From Acanthaster planci (taxonomy: Eukaryota > Echinodermata > Asteroidea > Valvatida > Acanthasteridae), in assembly GCF_001949145.1 (NCBI RefSeq), contig NW_019091356.1:930789-994788 (forward strand): DNA of 64,000 nucleotides, read 5' to 3'. Made by a program: the position numbers and the translations under genes. Position 1 is the stretch's first letter; the number at the start of each line of letters is the position of its first letter. The notes below the pieces were generated by a model. It did not search any database. It was not told where the DNA came from and saw nothing but the letters and a program-made list of their open reading frames with translations. Positions 1-25,222 of the stretch are shown here, piece after piece.

Positions 1-590
1 GCCTGGCTACTGGTTTCAACGACCAACAAGTTTGGCACTGATCTCAAAAGTTGCAACTATCACCTCTGGTCAATGTCGCAGGGCAGAGGTTAACGCCCAC
101 AGCAGGTTGGACTGCAAGAATTTTCAATTCGTTGATTCACTGTGCAACTAGGAGTTTCTCATCTTTCCAATAACTCTTCTCTGTATGTTTTCTGAAGTCA
201 TGCTTTTTACAGCTCTTTGCATGTTAATTGACAAAAACGATTTGTAAGTGTACATGTAAGACTAAAGAAAAGGCCCACAATCTTGACGGTTGGCCATAAT
301 TCACTGTTGAGGATGAAGTCAACAAAACAACGGCAAGAACGCCATGACTAATGATGACCTGGTGCCTCTCTATCTTTCGTGATCTTTCATGTACAAATCG
401 TCGCAAAAAACTTTCTAAAAACAGGATTTTTGTACAGTACGATTCGCTGGAACAAATTTTCTCCCTTTAGGATTGTGCAAATTTTGCAATGACCAGAGGT
501 CTGTGTGTAGTAAGTAGAATTTCCATCATAGCCGAGTTCGTAATAACGACAGCCAACTGTCTATCATCTTCAATTCACATCAGTGTCAAG
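1..590. other. Left-edge non-coding stretch downstream of the ANP32 exons
   Basis: I see no convincing exon, RNA gene or repeat here. An acidic tail exon of ANP32 on the minus strand would appear as a run of CTC, TTC and ATC triplets on the plus strand, and none is present. The stretch is therefore either intron leading to an exon beyond the window, or 3' untranslated sequence of the minus-strand gene. No clear minus-strand polyadenylation signal was seen. Confidence 0.5.
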
Positions 591-5636
<5,046 letters not shown>

Positions 5637-8588
5637 AGTCTGACTCTCCCGGCAGTCCCAGTTCTCCTCGTGTCGAGTCAGTTGTTTGTTGGTAGCCGAT
5701 AAAACCTGGCTGTGTGGCAGCGTGAATCGGTGGCACGTACGCTGAGGCTCTCACCCGAAGTATAAAAAAAAAAGCTCACCGAAAAGCCCGTCGTTACTCA
5801 CCACACACAATACAACCTCAGATGCTAACAAGAGACACGGTCCAAATCTCCGGCAAATTTCCTCCCCAAGCGCAACGGGCGAATGTCCACTACCTGCACA
5901 TGCACCGGCCAAGCCAAGTGAGCACACTGCTAGGTTCGTGGTGAAGGGGGAAATCAATGCACGCGGGCTGCCCCAGCCACTGGTAGGGGTTTGGGCACTG
6001 GATTGGGTTATATCGCCAGTAACCCAACTTGAACAAACCGATTTGGCGCTATTAACATGACGCGTCAACTGCGATCCCCTAACACACCACCACCACCGTG
6101 CAGCCAGCCAGCATGCAGACGACCCATGTATTTATGCACTGCTGGGATATATTCAAAACCAGTGCTACGCTACACACAACGCACGCACAAGGCATTGGAT
6201 AGGGCACGGCAGGGCAAAGCAACCAACGCGCCAAACCAATCATTATGCAGGGAGGGGTACTCACAATTGAGCAATACGGAGTACCCTCTCGCGCTGTTGC
6301 ACGCATTGACTGCAGTCGCGCGTACACGCGACATGCAAATAATGTTCGGTTGATATAAAAATGTGCCATTTGGAACGAATATATGTTAGGAGCCGGAGAA
6401 TTTTAGATCCATTCACATTATCGCTGAGGTATTTTAACATGTCAAGAGCATGCATGATAACAGGACAGGGATCAAAATAACAACGCAGTACTGTCAACAA
6501 TAACGTTCGGTTCAGCAGAGAAGCGTATTGATCAATGCAAAAGTTTGACTAGACTGAGCAACAAAGGATACGCCCGACTGTCCATTTTGGCCAATTGCAA
6601 TCTTTCATTTTGTTGAGTACATCATGAATATTTACAACTGATTTTAATATTAGGACGGCGGGGAAGATAAACAAGTTTGAATTTAGGAAAGGGGTTTGGA
6701 CCTTGTGAATTACGCCTAACTGGGTACAGAATTCATATACTTTTCTATCTGCTTTTCCAAATGACTGAAAAGACATTGTGTGGACTGAAGTGATTCTAAA
6801 ATAATTTGGTCTTACGTCACAAGATAAAGCACATGCCCAAATTATCTAGGGGGAATTTGTTCACGATAAGTTAATCGAGGATGGGAGGGATTCATGGATT
6901 TTCTTTGGAGAATTCTCGGGTTCACGGCTGATGATGTACCCAATCATAGGCATTGCCAGATATCTGGGGGGGGGGAGCATTCATCACTAAGGAACTGATA
7001 TACCACGAACAGTGGAAGTAGGTCAGTATACATTTTCACCCCCCTTCCCATTTTGTATTTATTTTTCCCCGGGCCAAGTTGCTCCCCAGCGACGCCCATT
7101 TCTTCATCATGTCGGTCCTACAAGGACCGGATAGTTTGCTACGGTTTAACGTGCTATTGTGATCTCTATCAATTTGAATGCTGCCTTGTCAGGCCAATAG
7201 TAAAGCTTTGGTATGAATTAGACTGCATGCAGTGTATGACCGAATAAAACACAAGTACCTATCCTTGCTAAGCCTCTGTTAATCACAGTGTGGTAATTTG
7301 GTTTTCAATTAGTGTCACCACTAAATCATTTACGGCAATTTATTTCAAATCAGTGGTTATAATGTTATTTTTTTTAGATAGAACAATTTATTTTGAAATT
7401 ATTTTCGGTAACGAAGAAGAAAAAGCAAAATATGCTATCAGCTACTGCTTGATCTGTAAATTCAGGGGGCATCGTTTCCTCATTTACATACTCTCTGCGG
7501 GATTCTGTCCGATTAATTACTTGCTACCGGTCCCTACCTTTTAGAGGACGGCTGTTTGACGTCTGGAGACTTCGTACGGGATAGGGACCAGTCTATGTGA
7601 AATTGTTAATAGAACTTGCAAAACAATGGCGAAAGTATACATGTAGATGACACAGGCTAAGTCGCCAAATAAATTTTGAAGCCATTCTTATGTAGAAAGT
7701 AATTGTGATCTCATGCGACTTAAACATTAATCAAATTTATGGGATGATACAGTTCTAACGAGTCAGCTCCTCAAAACTCATTTCAGAGATTATGACGGCT
7801 ATCAATTATTAAACGGACACCTGTCTCGGTTAAAATTAAAACCCAAAATTTGTCTGGGAGAGCCCTGCAGCTACACGATTATCCTTGCCGTCGGAAGTCG
7901 AGTCTGTTGGTGAAGACGACTCTTCGAGAAATCATCCACACAAAGTCAGTATTTTTTGGAGTAAAATTGAATATTAGTTTCATGCTAAATTCAGAAAACG
8001 ACAGCTACATCCTCCGGGACAAGAGACGCGCTGTAATCGGAAGTGGGCGGTGGCTCGGCTTATCAAAGGCATCAAGAAAAGTCAACTTGATCTGCAATAT
8101 TGACGGTAGGGAGTCGTGCATTAGGGTTTCGGAATAGATGCTACATGGGTTTTTTCATCATTCTTGACCGAAAATTCAAATAGTCAAGGCCACTCCACTG
8201 TCTACAGGCGCCTTAAAATTCTAGTACTGAGCAAGCAGGTGGATTACTGGAGGCAGTTTATTCTTTCGACAAGTTGAAGTTAATTTGAGGTGGGTAAATC
8301 GGCCTTTTCTACGTCCAAATCCGAAGTGACATAGGCCTAGTGTTTTGAAGCCGACTGAGTGGTTTGAAAGTGAGCGTCACTTTTATGGCGGTGCGAGTTG
8401 ACCGTTAAGATTACACATGGTGTAACTTGCAGGAATGCTGCAGTTACGTGTGTGGATGGATGGACAAGTTAGCAAAATTTTTATTACAAAAATGCCGCCG
8501 CATGAAGAGTTTGTCATTAATTAAATTAACATTAATGTAACCACCCCTTTCGTCATTTCTTTACCGCCAGTGCGCCAACCAACTAAAG
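5637..8588. other. Divergent intergenic region between ANP32 (-) and the P450 (+)
   Basis: This is about 2.95 kb with no convincing exon. The part next to ANP32 (about 5640-6330) is relatively GC-rich and presumably holds the ANP32 promoter. The middle is AT-rich and holds a G-run near 6967-6975. The longest ORF here (7850-8137, 95 codons) has no recognisable domain and no splice or codon evidence, so I do not call it. No TATA box could be assigned with confidence for either gene. Confidence 0.5.
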
Positions 8589-11500
8589 ATGCTGGTTTCC
8601 GAGGTAACCACTCTGCAGATCCTCTTAGGCTTGTCCTCTGCAGACATCCACGCAATCAACATTTTTTTGGTTGTTTTCTCGGCGAGCGCGCTAATTATCC
8701 GGTATGTTGCTGCTCGGTGGATGGAGTGTCCGAGACAATCTTTCCCGCCAGGGCCTAAGGGCTGGCCGCTGATTGGCTACACACCTTACCTCGGAAAATA
8801 CCCCCATAAGGTTGGCGCCTTTTGCTGTCTCGATTTATAAATAATTTTTTATCATGGTCTTAAATTCTTATCTATTCCGTGGTTGGCTGAGATACACGTA
8901 GACAGGGGCAGCACAAAATAAGTTTTCCAGAACGACCCAATGCCGTCAGACGCTTCAATCAACTAAATAATAGTATTTGTGGACTCGAACAAAACTTCAC
9001 CGTGATGTGAAGCATAGGAATCCACTCTTAACAACCCAACTTTCTGCTTGCTCAAGATGAGAAAACGTTTAAATCACAATGTCACCTTATTTTATTGGTT
9101 AACCAAGTTATGCAGCACACCGGCAATTATTAACCTAAGAGTTAGGGGCCTACATCCTGGGGAAAAGTAAGTTATCACCTTTTGTTTCTGGAGGTAATGG
9201 CACAACTTCGAAGGACGTATGGTGATGTCTTCAGCTTAGCTATCGGACCACGTACGGTGGTCGTAGTCAACGGGGTCGGTGCGGTCAAGGAGGCTTTGGT
9301 GGTTCACGGACGGCATACATCGGGCCGAACACCACCAGCCAGGGCCGTTACCATTGACACTTCACTCGGTATACAAGTCAGAAGTTATCTTTTTTTTTCA
9401 AATAAAAAGTTACAAAACAAATGACTTTATTTCAATCAGGTTATATTCTCTAGACATTTTTTTTTAATGTAAAACATGCCTAAGCCTATGTTTCATTTAC
9501 TCATAATTTACAGTTTCTTCCTGTTGGCGAACGTAAACTTTGGTAATGCTAATAATATCTTGTAGAAATCAACAATTGGCATAATATACAGTGTTAATTC
9601 ATTCTCGGAACCATTCGGGCAAGATTTGAATTTTGGCATCTGATCCAAAATGTTAATTTTCTCCATCATTCGGATTATAGAGACTTTGCATGGTAGCCAT
9701 CTTGCAAGGCAGTTCTTTTGTTCCACAGGGAAACTTTCTTTTTGCATATGCATACCGTTTTGAGTAAAAGAGCTTTCCTGTAAGACGGCTACCGGGCAAA
9801 GAGCAACAATTTTTAAAGAAGCTAAACCAGAACATAACAAGTACAGTAAATTCCCTTTTAGGCTATTTTTGGTCGTCTGGTGACCTGTGGCGCAGCCAAC
9901 GCAAATTCGGACACGGGGTTCTTCGTCATTTGAGCGGTCCGGGTCAGAAAAGCCTTCGGGCCGAGATCGAACGCGAGGCAGCCGTCTTATGCCATGAGAT
10001 CGCCCAGCGGGGCCTACTCGGAGCCCCATTGGATGTAACCATCCTGGTGAACAACGCAGTGGCCAACGTCATGTGCTCTCTGGTATTCGGGAAACGATTC
10101 CAATACGACGATGCAGACTTTCAACGGATGATGGACCTATCCGTTGACATCCAGCAAGGAGGATTCTCCGCTGTGGAGAACTTTTTGCCGTTTCTGTACA
10201 AGTAAAAGTAGCAGAGAATTAATTGCCCAAAGCCGATGGTTGTCATTCCTGTCAGCCAAACGTTTTGTCGATTGTAAAAAGTCTGCTTTTTATTTTGAAA
10301 GTTTACTAAGGAATTTCAAGTCAGATATTGTAATCCCTTGGAAATGTTCCAACTGAGTTTGTACTTTTGTCGTTTGTGTAACTGCAATTATTGTCATATC
10401 GTTATACCTATAACCGCTTGATTTATATATAGGTGTAAACTGCATTGATTGACACAAAAAGATTTGACAAAAAATATATTCATTAGTTTGCCGCACATCT
10501 AAAGACATTTTTCGTCTAACTTTATAAACGGTTAACTTCAAACACTTCTCAAAAATTCAAGACCTTTCATGTCCGATATTCAACAATTTCTTGGGTGACT
10601 CATCTGCATTTTGTTCGCAGAATTTTATACATATATTCCATTCTATTTCGTAAAAGAAAACGCATATTTTGTCCGTCCGCTCAATAGATGAAGCAATGTC
10701 ATGATTCTCCTGATCGATGCAATCTTCCGCGTTTTAACGTTTGCATCTGTCCATTTCTACTTTAAACACGCGTATTGACTTTATTTTAGCATTTTTAATG
10801 TAGGTCTATAACATTAAACAAACATTACAACGTTAAATTCTTTTCCCATACTTACTGTCTATCCATTTAGCTCTCCAACAATTTATGCGTCAACTAGTAC
10901 ATGAGATCTTAGGTAAATTAAAATGTATGCTTTCCATTTTATGCAAGAAATAAGTACAGGTCTCTATTATGAAAAGCAAAACGTTCTCACAATTTCGCAT
11001 CTTTCAGAAAAAAAGTCATTTAAGTCTTCTGGTCCTCCAGGATGATTGCTCAGCCTTCAATTTCTCGTCTTGCAATACACTGTGGCAAATCTGTGCATGA
11101 ATGCACATGCACCATTCGATAAATCTGATTGAAATATTTGTTAAATAGACTCAACAAAGAAAAATTCAATCCGAAATTGAAGTTAACCGTTTATGTACTG
11201 GAAGCGTATTACTACCAGCGAGAAAAACAAAACAAAAAATTATCTCGTTTAAACGACTTATCTAATTTAAACGACTTAAAATCTCTTTAAAACGACATAA
11301 CTATCTCGTTTAGACGCGATATTAAGTCGTTAAAACAAGATAATTTTTTTCACGTTGGCAGCAACATGCTTCCATATTTATGAATTTGAATGAAAAAGTT
11401 AAAAAATATACTTCAAAGCATACATCGGTGCCAATCCTTGCCTGTTTTCTCCTTTTCTGGGTTTAATAACCCAACGGAAGATTGCTGTAAATTTTTAGGG

Positions 11501-13888
11501 AAAGTTAACATCCGTTTGTGCTTTCTTTATTTAGGTTACCGTTTCTGTTCCGGCGATCCAAGGGAAAGAAACGGGAAATCTTGAGATTCATTCGGGACAT
11601 GCTGTTCCGCGGTCGCGATGTGGTCAATCAGGCGCATGCGCAAAGTTTAGCGGATCACTACTTCATCGAAATGGACCGACAAAAAAAAGGTATATACGAG
11701 AAGTGTTCAGATTTACTCGTGCATTATTGTGGATGAAGACTGTAAACGCCCTTTGGGTTAAGTTATAAAAGTGGTATATACAGTTAAAAAGTATTGAGGC
11801 GCGTTGACTGGAGCAAATTGACTGATAGATGAACCGATCGATCGATAAATCAGTCCGATTGCTGCCTAAATGACGAACCAATCAACCGACCATTTATCGA
11901 TCGGGGTAGGAGGATCGATTGATCGATTGGGGAGGAGTGGCAGCTTTTGGGGTGTGATTCAAGGATCACTAATAATTCCCCCGTCAACTAAGTCATCCAT
12001 TATGACAGGATTACATTCATACTCCCTGCCTCTTCCAAAGCTCTTCATCATTTGCAAGGAATACGATATACCGAGCACCATGTTATCTCGGCCGCATGGG
12101 ACATGTTCATCGCAGGCGTCGAGACGACTGCAGTCACGCTCTCGTGGGCGGTACTTTATCTGACATTACACGCCGACGCACAGAAACAGGTACATCTCCT
12201 CTCCCATCCTCGCAGCAGCAAAGAACACTGATGTTCTTAGCCTCTGGCAAATGTATTCATACATAACTTCGAGGCACCGGGTGATAAGTGCATGATTACA
12301 GCGTAGAAATTGTCGCGACAGGAGGCGATCAGTACTTTGATTACGAAAACCTCTTGCTTTTATTTCTAACAAAGAGAAAATATCCAACCAAATTTTAGTT
12401 GTGTGTTTATCACATCAACTCAAACAAGATGACTGTGTCATGATATCTAAGCACAAACTTGAAGAATGACATTGAATGGTACAAAATAGAAGTGCATCGA
12501 ACTGGTTTGCCCTTTGGCGATTACCTCAGGGCTTTAAAATTGGATTTAGTTCAGAATGCTGTTGAAAAACATTCTGAAAGATTATATTATTGATTCCAGT
12601 GAAGTATTCACGTAAAATGCCCTGCGCGGTGCGTGTCTTCAACTGTACTCACGTGCAAACTTTCAAGTGAAATGCTTTTACTCTATAAAGACATACGAAT
12701 GACATATTGATATGTTGCATCTCGGATTAGTTCCTTCCAATCGTGTTTTTTCCTCATTAACAGATTCAGAGCGAAATTGACGAGGTTGGTGGAGGAAACC
12801 CACCCTCCTGGTGTAATCAGAAGGACATGCCATTCACAAGGGCTGCCATTATGGAGATACAACGGTGTGCAAACATAGTGCCAATAGCTTTGCCACACAC
12901 CGTGACAGAGGAATTTCAGCTGCGAGGCTACACCATACCTAAAGTGAGCCCTTTGGGGGGGGGAGTGGGGGTTTGAAATTAGTTCTTCCTTTAAGCGTCA
13001 AGTTAAAAAACGACAAACACAAAATGTACTGGCTAGGGGCTTTATACAATCAATTTAGGGGTTGAAAAATGGAAAACAATTAAAAAGACTCAAGATTTCG
13101 ACCTTAGTGTAGGAAATAATATTGAATAAGTTCTCCAAACGAGCAGGCCCTGCTCCCTTTTTGTTTTCCAGAGGCACACTGATTCGTCCACTAAGCTCCA
13201 TCTTTCTTTGTGTCTTGTCTTCGGTTCCACAGGGCTCAGTTCTGTTCATAAATCTCTGGTCTGTTATGAATGACCCCACGGAATGGGATCAGCCTCAGGA
13301 ATTCCGGCCTGAAAGATTCCTGGCCAGTGATCTGAAGGTGGTCAAACCAGATGCATTTATGCCCTTCTCTGCAGGTGAGAATGAAGCAATTGGTGTGCTT
13401 TTGCTGAGGTAGATTTTCGACAGTGGATGAGTTCAGAGCAGTGTTTGGACAGGAGTAATGCTTATTTTTTTTTAGGGGGGGACTCACGAAAGTTTCTGAA
13501 TTTTTGTTTCTTTACCTTTGACATCCGTACTGAATTTAAGAACATGTTTACTATTTAAAAGGACATTTAGAACTCCGTTAAGATACTCCCTTTCCATATT
13601 TTTCTTTACCTGCATGAAATGAAGTCGAAATCAAGTCACAATTGATCTATTATTTTTAAATTTTTGGCAGGCCCACGGGTCTGCATGGGGGAACAACTTG
13701 CCAAGATGGAACTCTTTATCTTCATTACGAGTGTACTCCATCAATTTGACTTGACCCTTTCTGAGAATGAGCCACACCCCTCTCTGGATCCCCTACCTGG
13801 CATCACCTGTGGGCCACCCCCTTATCGGGTGTGTGTGGCAAGGAGACAGGTGTGTCAATCTAATCGTGACCGGGCGGAGCAACTCTAA
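8589..13888 (+). CDS. Cytochrome P450, CYP2 clan, complete (8 coding exons, 520 aa)
   Basis: A haem-thiolate monooxygenase, anchored in the ER membrane and reduced by NADPH-P450 reductase; its substrate cannot be told from sequence. Exons: 8589-8810, 9194-9368, 9862-10201, 11535-11689, 12059-12189, 12764-12943, 13233-13374 and 13671-13888. Phases agree at every junction and the total is 1563 bases. Landmarks: hydrophobic N-terminal anchor about 22-42; proline hinge PPGP at 53-56; WxxxR of helix C (GDLWRSQRKF) at the start of exon 3; I-helix AGVETT at 316-321; ExxR (EIQR) at 372-375; PERF near 427-430; haem loop FSAGPRVCMGE with Cys453 as iron ligand. All catalytic motifs are intact, so it should be a working enzyme. 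The AGVETT and PERF contexts fit the CYP2 clan (CYP1/2/17/18-like); I cannot name the family. An AATAAA begins two bases after the stop. Confidence 0.95.
9683..9801. repeat. Dispersed palindromic element, copy 1 (P450 intron 2)
   Basis: The left arm CTTTGCATGGTAGCCATCTT is matched by a right arm that reads, reversed, CTTTGCCCGGTAGCCGTCTT. The interior holds GTTCCACAGGGAAAC. The same family recurs in introns of CSDE1 (30812-30932) and DYM (43191-43298). This copy has the most degraded right arm. It is a short non-coding foldback and has the form of a MITE. Confidence 0.7.
11238..11349. repeat. AT-rich foldback built from AAACGACTTA / AAACGAGATA motifs (P450 intron 3)
   Basis: AATTATCTCGTTTAAACGAC at the left is mirrored at the right end by its near reverse complement (GTCGTTAAAACAAGATAATT). 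Inside are further copies of TTTAAACGACTTA and TATCTCGTTTAGACG. The result is a 112-bp hairpin of nested short inverted repeats inside the 1.3-kb third intron. Confidence 0.6.
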
Positions 13889-13889
13889 A

Positions 13890-13895
13890 AATAAA
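13890..13895 (+). terminator. Polyadenylation signal AATAAA next to the P450 stop codon
   Basis: AATAAA begins two bases after the TAA at 13886-13888. If used, the 3' UTR would be only some tens of bases long. Whether this signal or a later one is used cannot be seen from sequence alone. Confidence 0.45.
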
Positions 13896-14674
13896 ACAGC
13901 TTGGAACAGGTCCCGGTTGTTGTCTCTGACACATTGAATAAGTTTAATTCATACAACTCAGATTAATGGAGAAGGAAATTAAGACAGTTATGTCAATTAT
14001 GACAATTCTGAAGTTTGGACAATTCCTTCAAATGCTTACAAGAACTGTAATAGATATTTCAAACACAAAACCCTGACAGTCCATAATCCTCTAATTTCAA
14101 TATGATTTTACATACAACCCTAAGGGGTTAGGGTTAATTAAATTGTTAAATTTGAATACCTACCTGTTTCGGATTCTCCAAAAAAGTTCATTTAATTGCA
14201 ATACCTTAATTAAAAAGAGTGGAATTCATTAAAATCGCAATATATCAATTAGCCTTTTGCACATTTAGGCTACACCACTGCCTTACTTCTTTTGGTCACA
14301 TCTAAAGGCTTAAGTATGGCTCATGACAAGTGATCCATGACTAAAAAACCTTGGCAATAATGGAGATAATTGATAAGGCCCGTTAGCTTAGGTGATAGGG
14401 TATTGATACAGTGTTCTGGTGTGCGCAGGTGTGAATTCAACTTTTGTCCATTTTTTTGTTTCATTGGAAGTTCATTAGAAGCCAACTCAGTCAGATATGG
14501 CTTTTCTTGAAGTAATGCAAGTGGGCACAAGGACAGAAGTGTGACGACGACGTATGATTTTAATCAAATATCACTTGTTGCATTTCATCTTCCAATGTCT
14601 GAAAGGTTTTCACAACTCTTGTATTAATTCCTCTATCACCCTGGACACACCCCTTGCTCCACACCATCCCTGGA
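13896..14674. other. Convergent spacer between the P450 (+) and PRMT3 (-) 3' ends
   Basis: About 0.8 kb of AT-rich sequence separates two converging genes, with no exon evidence. On the minus strand an ATTAAA (TTTAAT on plus, 14559-14564) lies about 110 bases past the PRMT3 stop and could serve as its polyadenylation signal. Confidence 0.45.
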
Positions 14675-23557
<8,883 letters not shown>

Positions 23558-25222
23558 CTTGGTGGAACACATGACAGCATGAGGGCGCACTTGGTGAATT
23601 ATATTATGTACACACAAAAAGATGGTGCTGGAACAGACGTGCTGCCGCGCTGTGTTGAGGTCAGAATTATTAAAGGCGAAGTTTCTCTCCTTTAAGCCAG
23701 ACTCACACGCCTTTTCTGACTTTTAGTGATCTGGTATATCTGATAATTGTGTGTAGAACTTTTTTATTCCAAGTTCCAATTATCTTGACGGAAAATGCCG
23801 TTTTTTTCTTGGACGGGATATGACGGACTTGGATGACTCACCGTTTTGCCCATCGTGTTTACGCTGTTCGTCTAATCTGCCATAACAAAAGCCAAACCTT
23901 GGTCTGACAAAGTTAGAGTGTTTGGGGTTTTCTGGTTCATCTTTAACAGATCGGAACTGCCCACACTTTTGTTGATGTCACTAGCGTTGTTTGCTGTTAA
24001 TGTTACATTTGTACTTCTTAATCCTCTTGATTTTGATTAGGCCTAGTTCGTTTTATTTTCATTTGGTCAGTTTGTGCTGGGTGGGTGAAACTTGCCAGTA
24101 TCCAGGTATCATCGTCATCAGACTTCTTGCTTTGGCTTGAGTTGGAATTTAGTATGTTTGTCTACTTAAAGTGGTCTTATTCCTTTCGATTTTGTGTGTT
24201 AGCAAGTACACAAAGTCATTTTCCAAATCTGATATCTGGGAAAACTAGCTGTTTAGTATCCGTCATTTTGCCACTTTTTCACGACATTATCCTATGTATT
24301 CTAGAAATATTGGTCATTCAAAATGTGTTGAAAAACTATTAATTTTGGAACGGATACATTTCAAAACATAAAATGCAATGTTTGTTTTCATGATTTCCCC
24401 AAAGATGGTGCATGTATTCACTTGCGAGAATCTTTGATGGAATTTGTGTTTTAGGCGTGAAGAATGGTCCATACCTTTACAATGACGCCTATTTTAAAAA
24501 AAATCATTCTTCACTATTCATATTCCTGACACCATGATATGAGTGAGGAAACACTGTCAAAAGTTGTTCTTATTTATGCCAAGACATTGGCAGAGGTGTC
24601 AAATTTTCAACATGACATCTGGTCAGTCTTTGATTGTGGAATGAGACTTACTTATTTTTTTTTTCTGGGCAGCTATCGGCACAACCACCAACTTTAAGCT
24701 ATCCCATGAGATGCACTTAAGCCTTTCCAAGCTTCGTTCCATCAGCGTTGCATTCCAAGCTCAACACAGCATCCGATCCTTGGAGGTTTGGTACCCAGAG
24801 ACCTAAGGTGCCAAACATCGTTACCTAGGAAGGAGAAGAGGACTTAGCCACGGTCTGCAACAAGCTACTGAGGAAGACACTCAATCTGTTATTCGTTTGA
24901 GCCACTCAAGTCAAAAAAGGTGCCAGTTTTAACTAGCAACAAGCCAACTTTTTCCAGATCTGCCCGTGAGACTTTTGATTGGAATAAGGCCAACACGTGA
25001 TAAACTAATCAAAGAATTTTTCCAAGAATTTCTATTCTCTCATGAAACCTCTCCAGTTGCTTCCAGTTGGCATTGTAAACATAGGTTTCAACTTCACTCT
25101 GAACAGACAAACAAACAGGGTGCTGAAGTTTGTGTGTTCACAAGTATTTGCATACCAGGATGTCTGAAAAACCCTCTGGTGTAAAACTCTTGTGGACTTG
25201 ATTGTCATTGATTTCCTTCCAG
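23558..25222. promoter_or_regulatory. Head-to-head region between PRMT3 (-) and CSDE1 (+)
   Basis: PRMT3 is transcribed leftwards from here and CSDE1 rightwards, so this 1.7-kb interval should contain both promoters and the unfound first exon(s) of CSDE1. The section near 23540-23900 is the most promoter-like: CpG dinucleotides and AAGATGGC/GCCATCTT motifs resembling YY1 sites occur at 23552-23558 and near 23620. Several short ATG-started stretches (for example 23820 and 25160) were tested as CSDE1 start exons. None gives both a good donor and a correct phase with a realistic intron length. Confidence 0.5.

Noticed and set aside
9508-10029. 173-codon ORF on the minus strand
   Set aside because: It is a shadow of P450 exon 3 plus the intronic palindromic element.
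25160-25178. MSEKPSG as the CSDE1 start exon
   Set aside because: The phase fits the next exon but the intron would be 44 bases with a poor donor. It is left as an open question rather than annotated.
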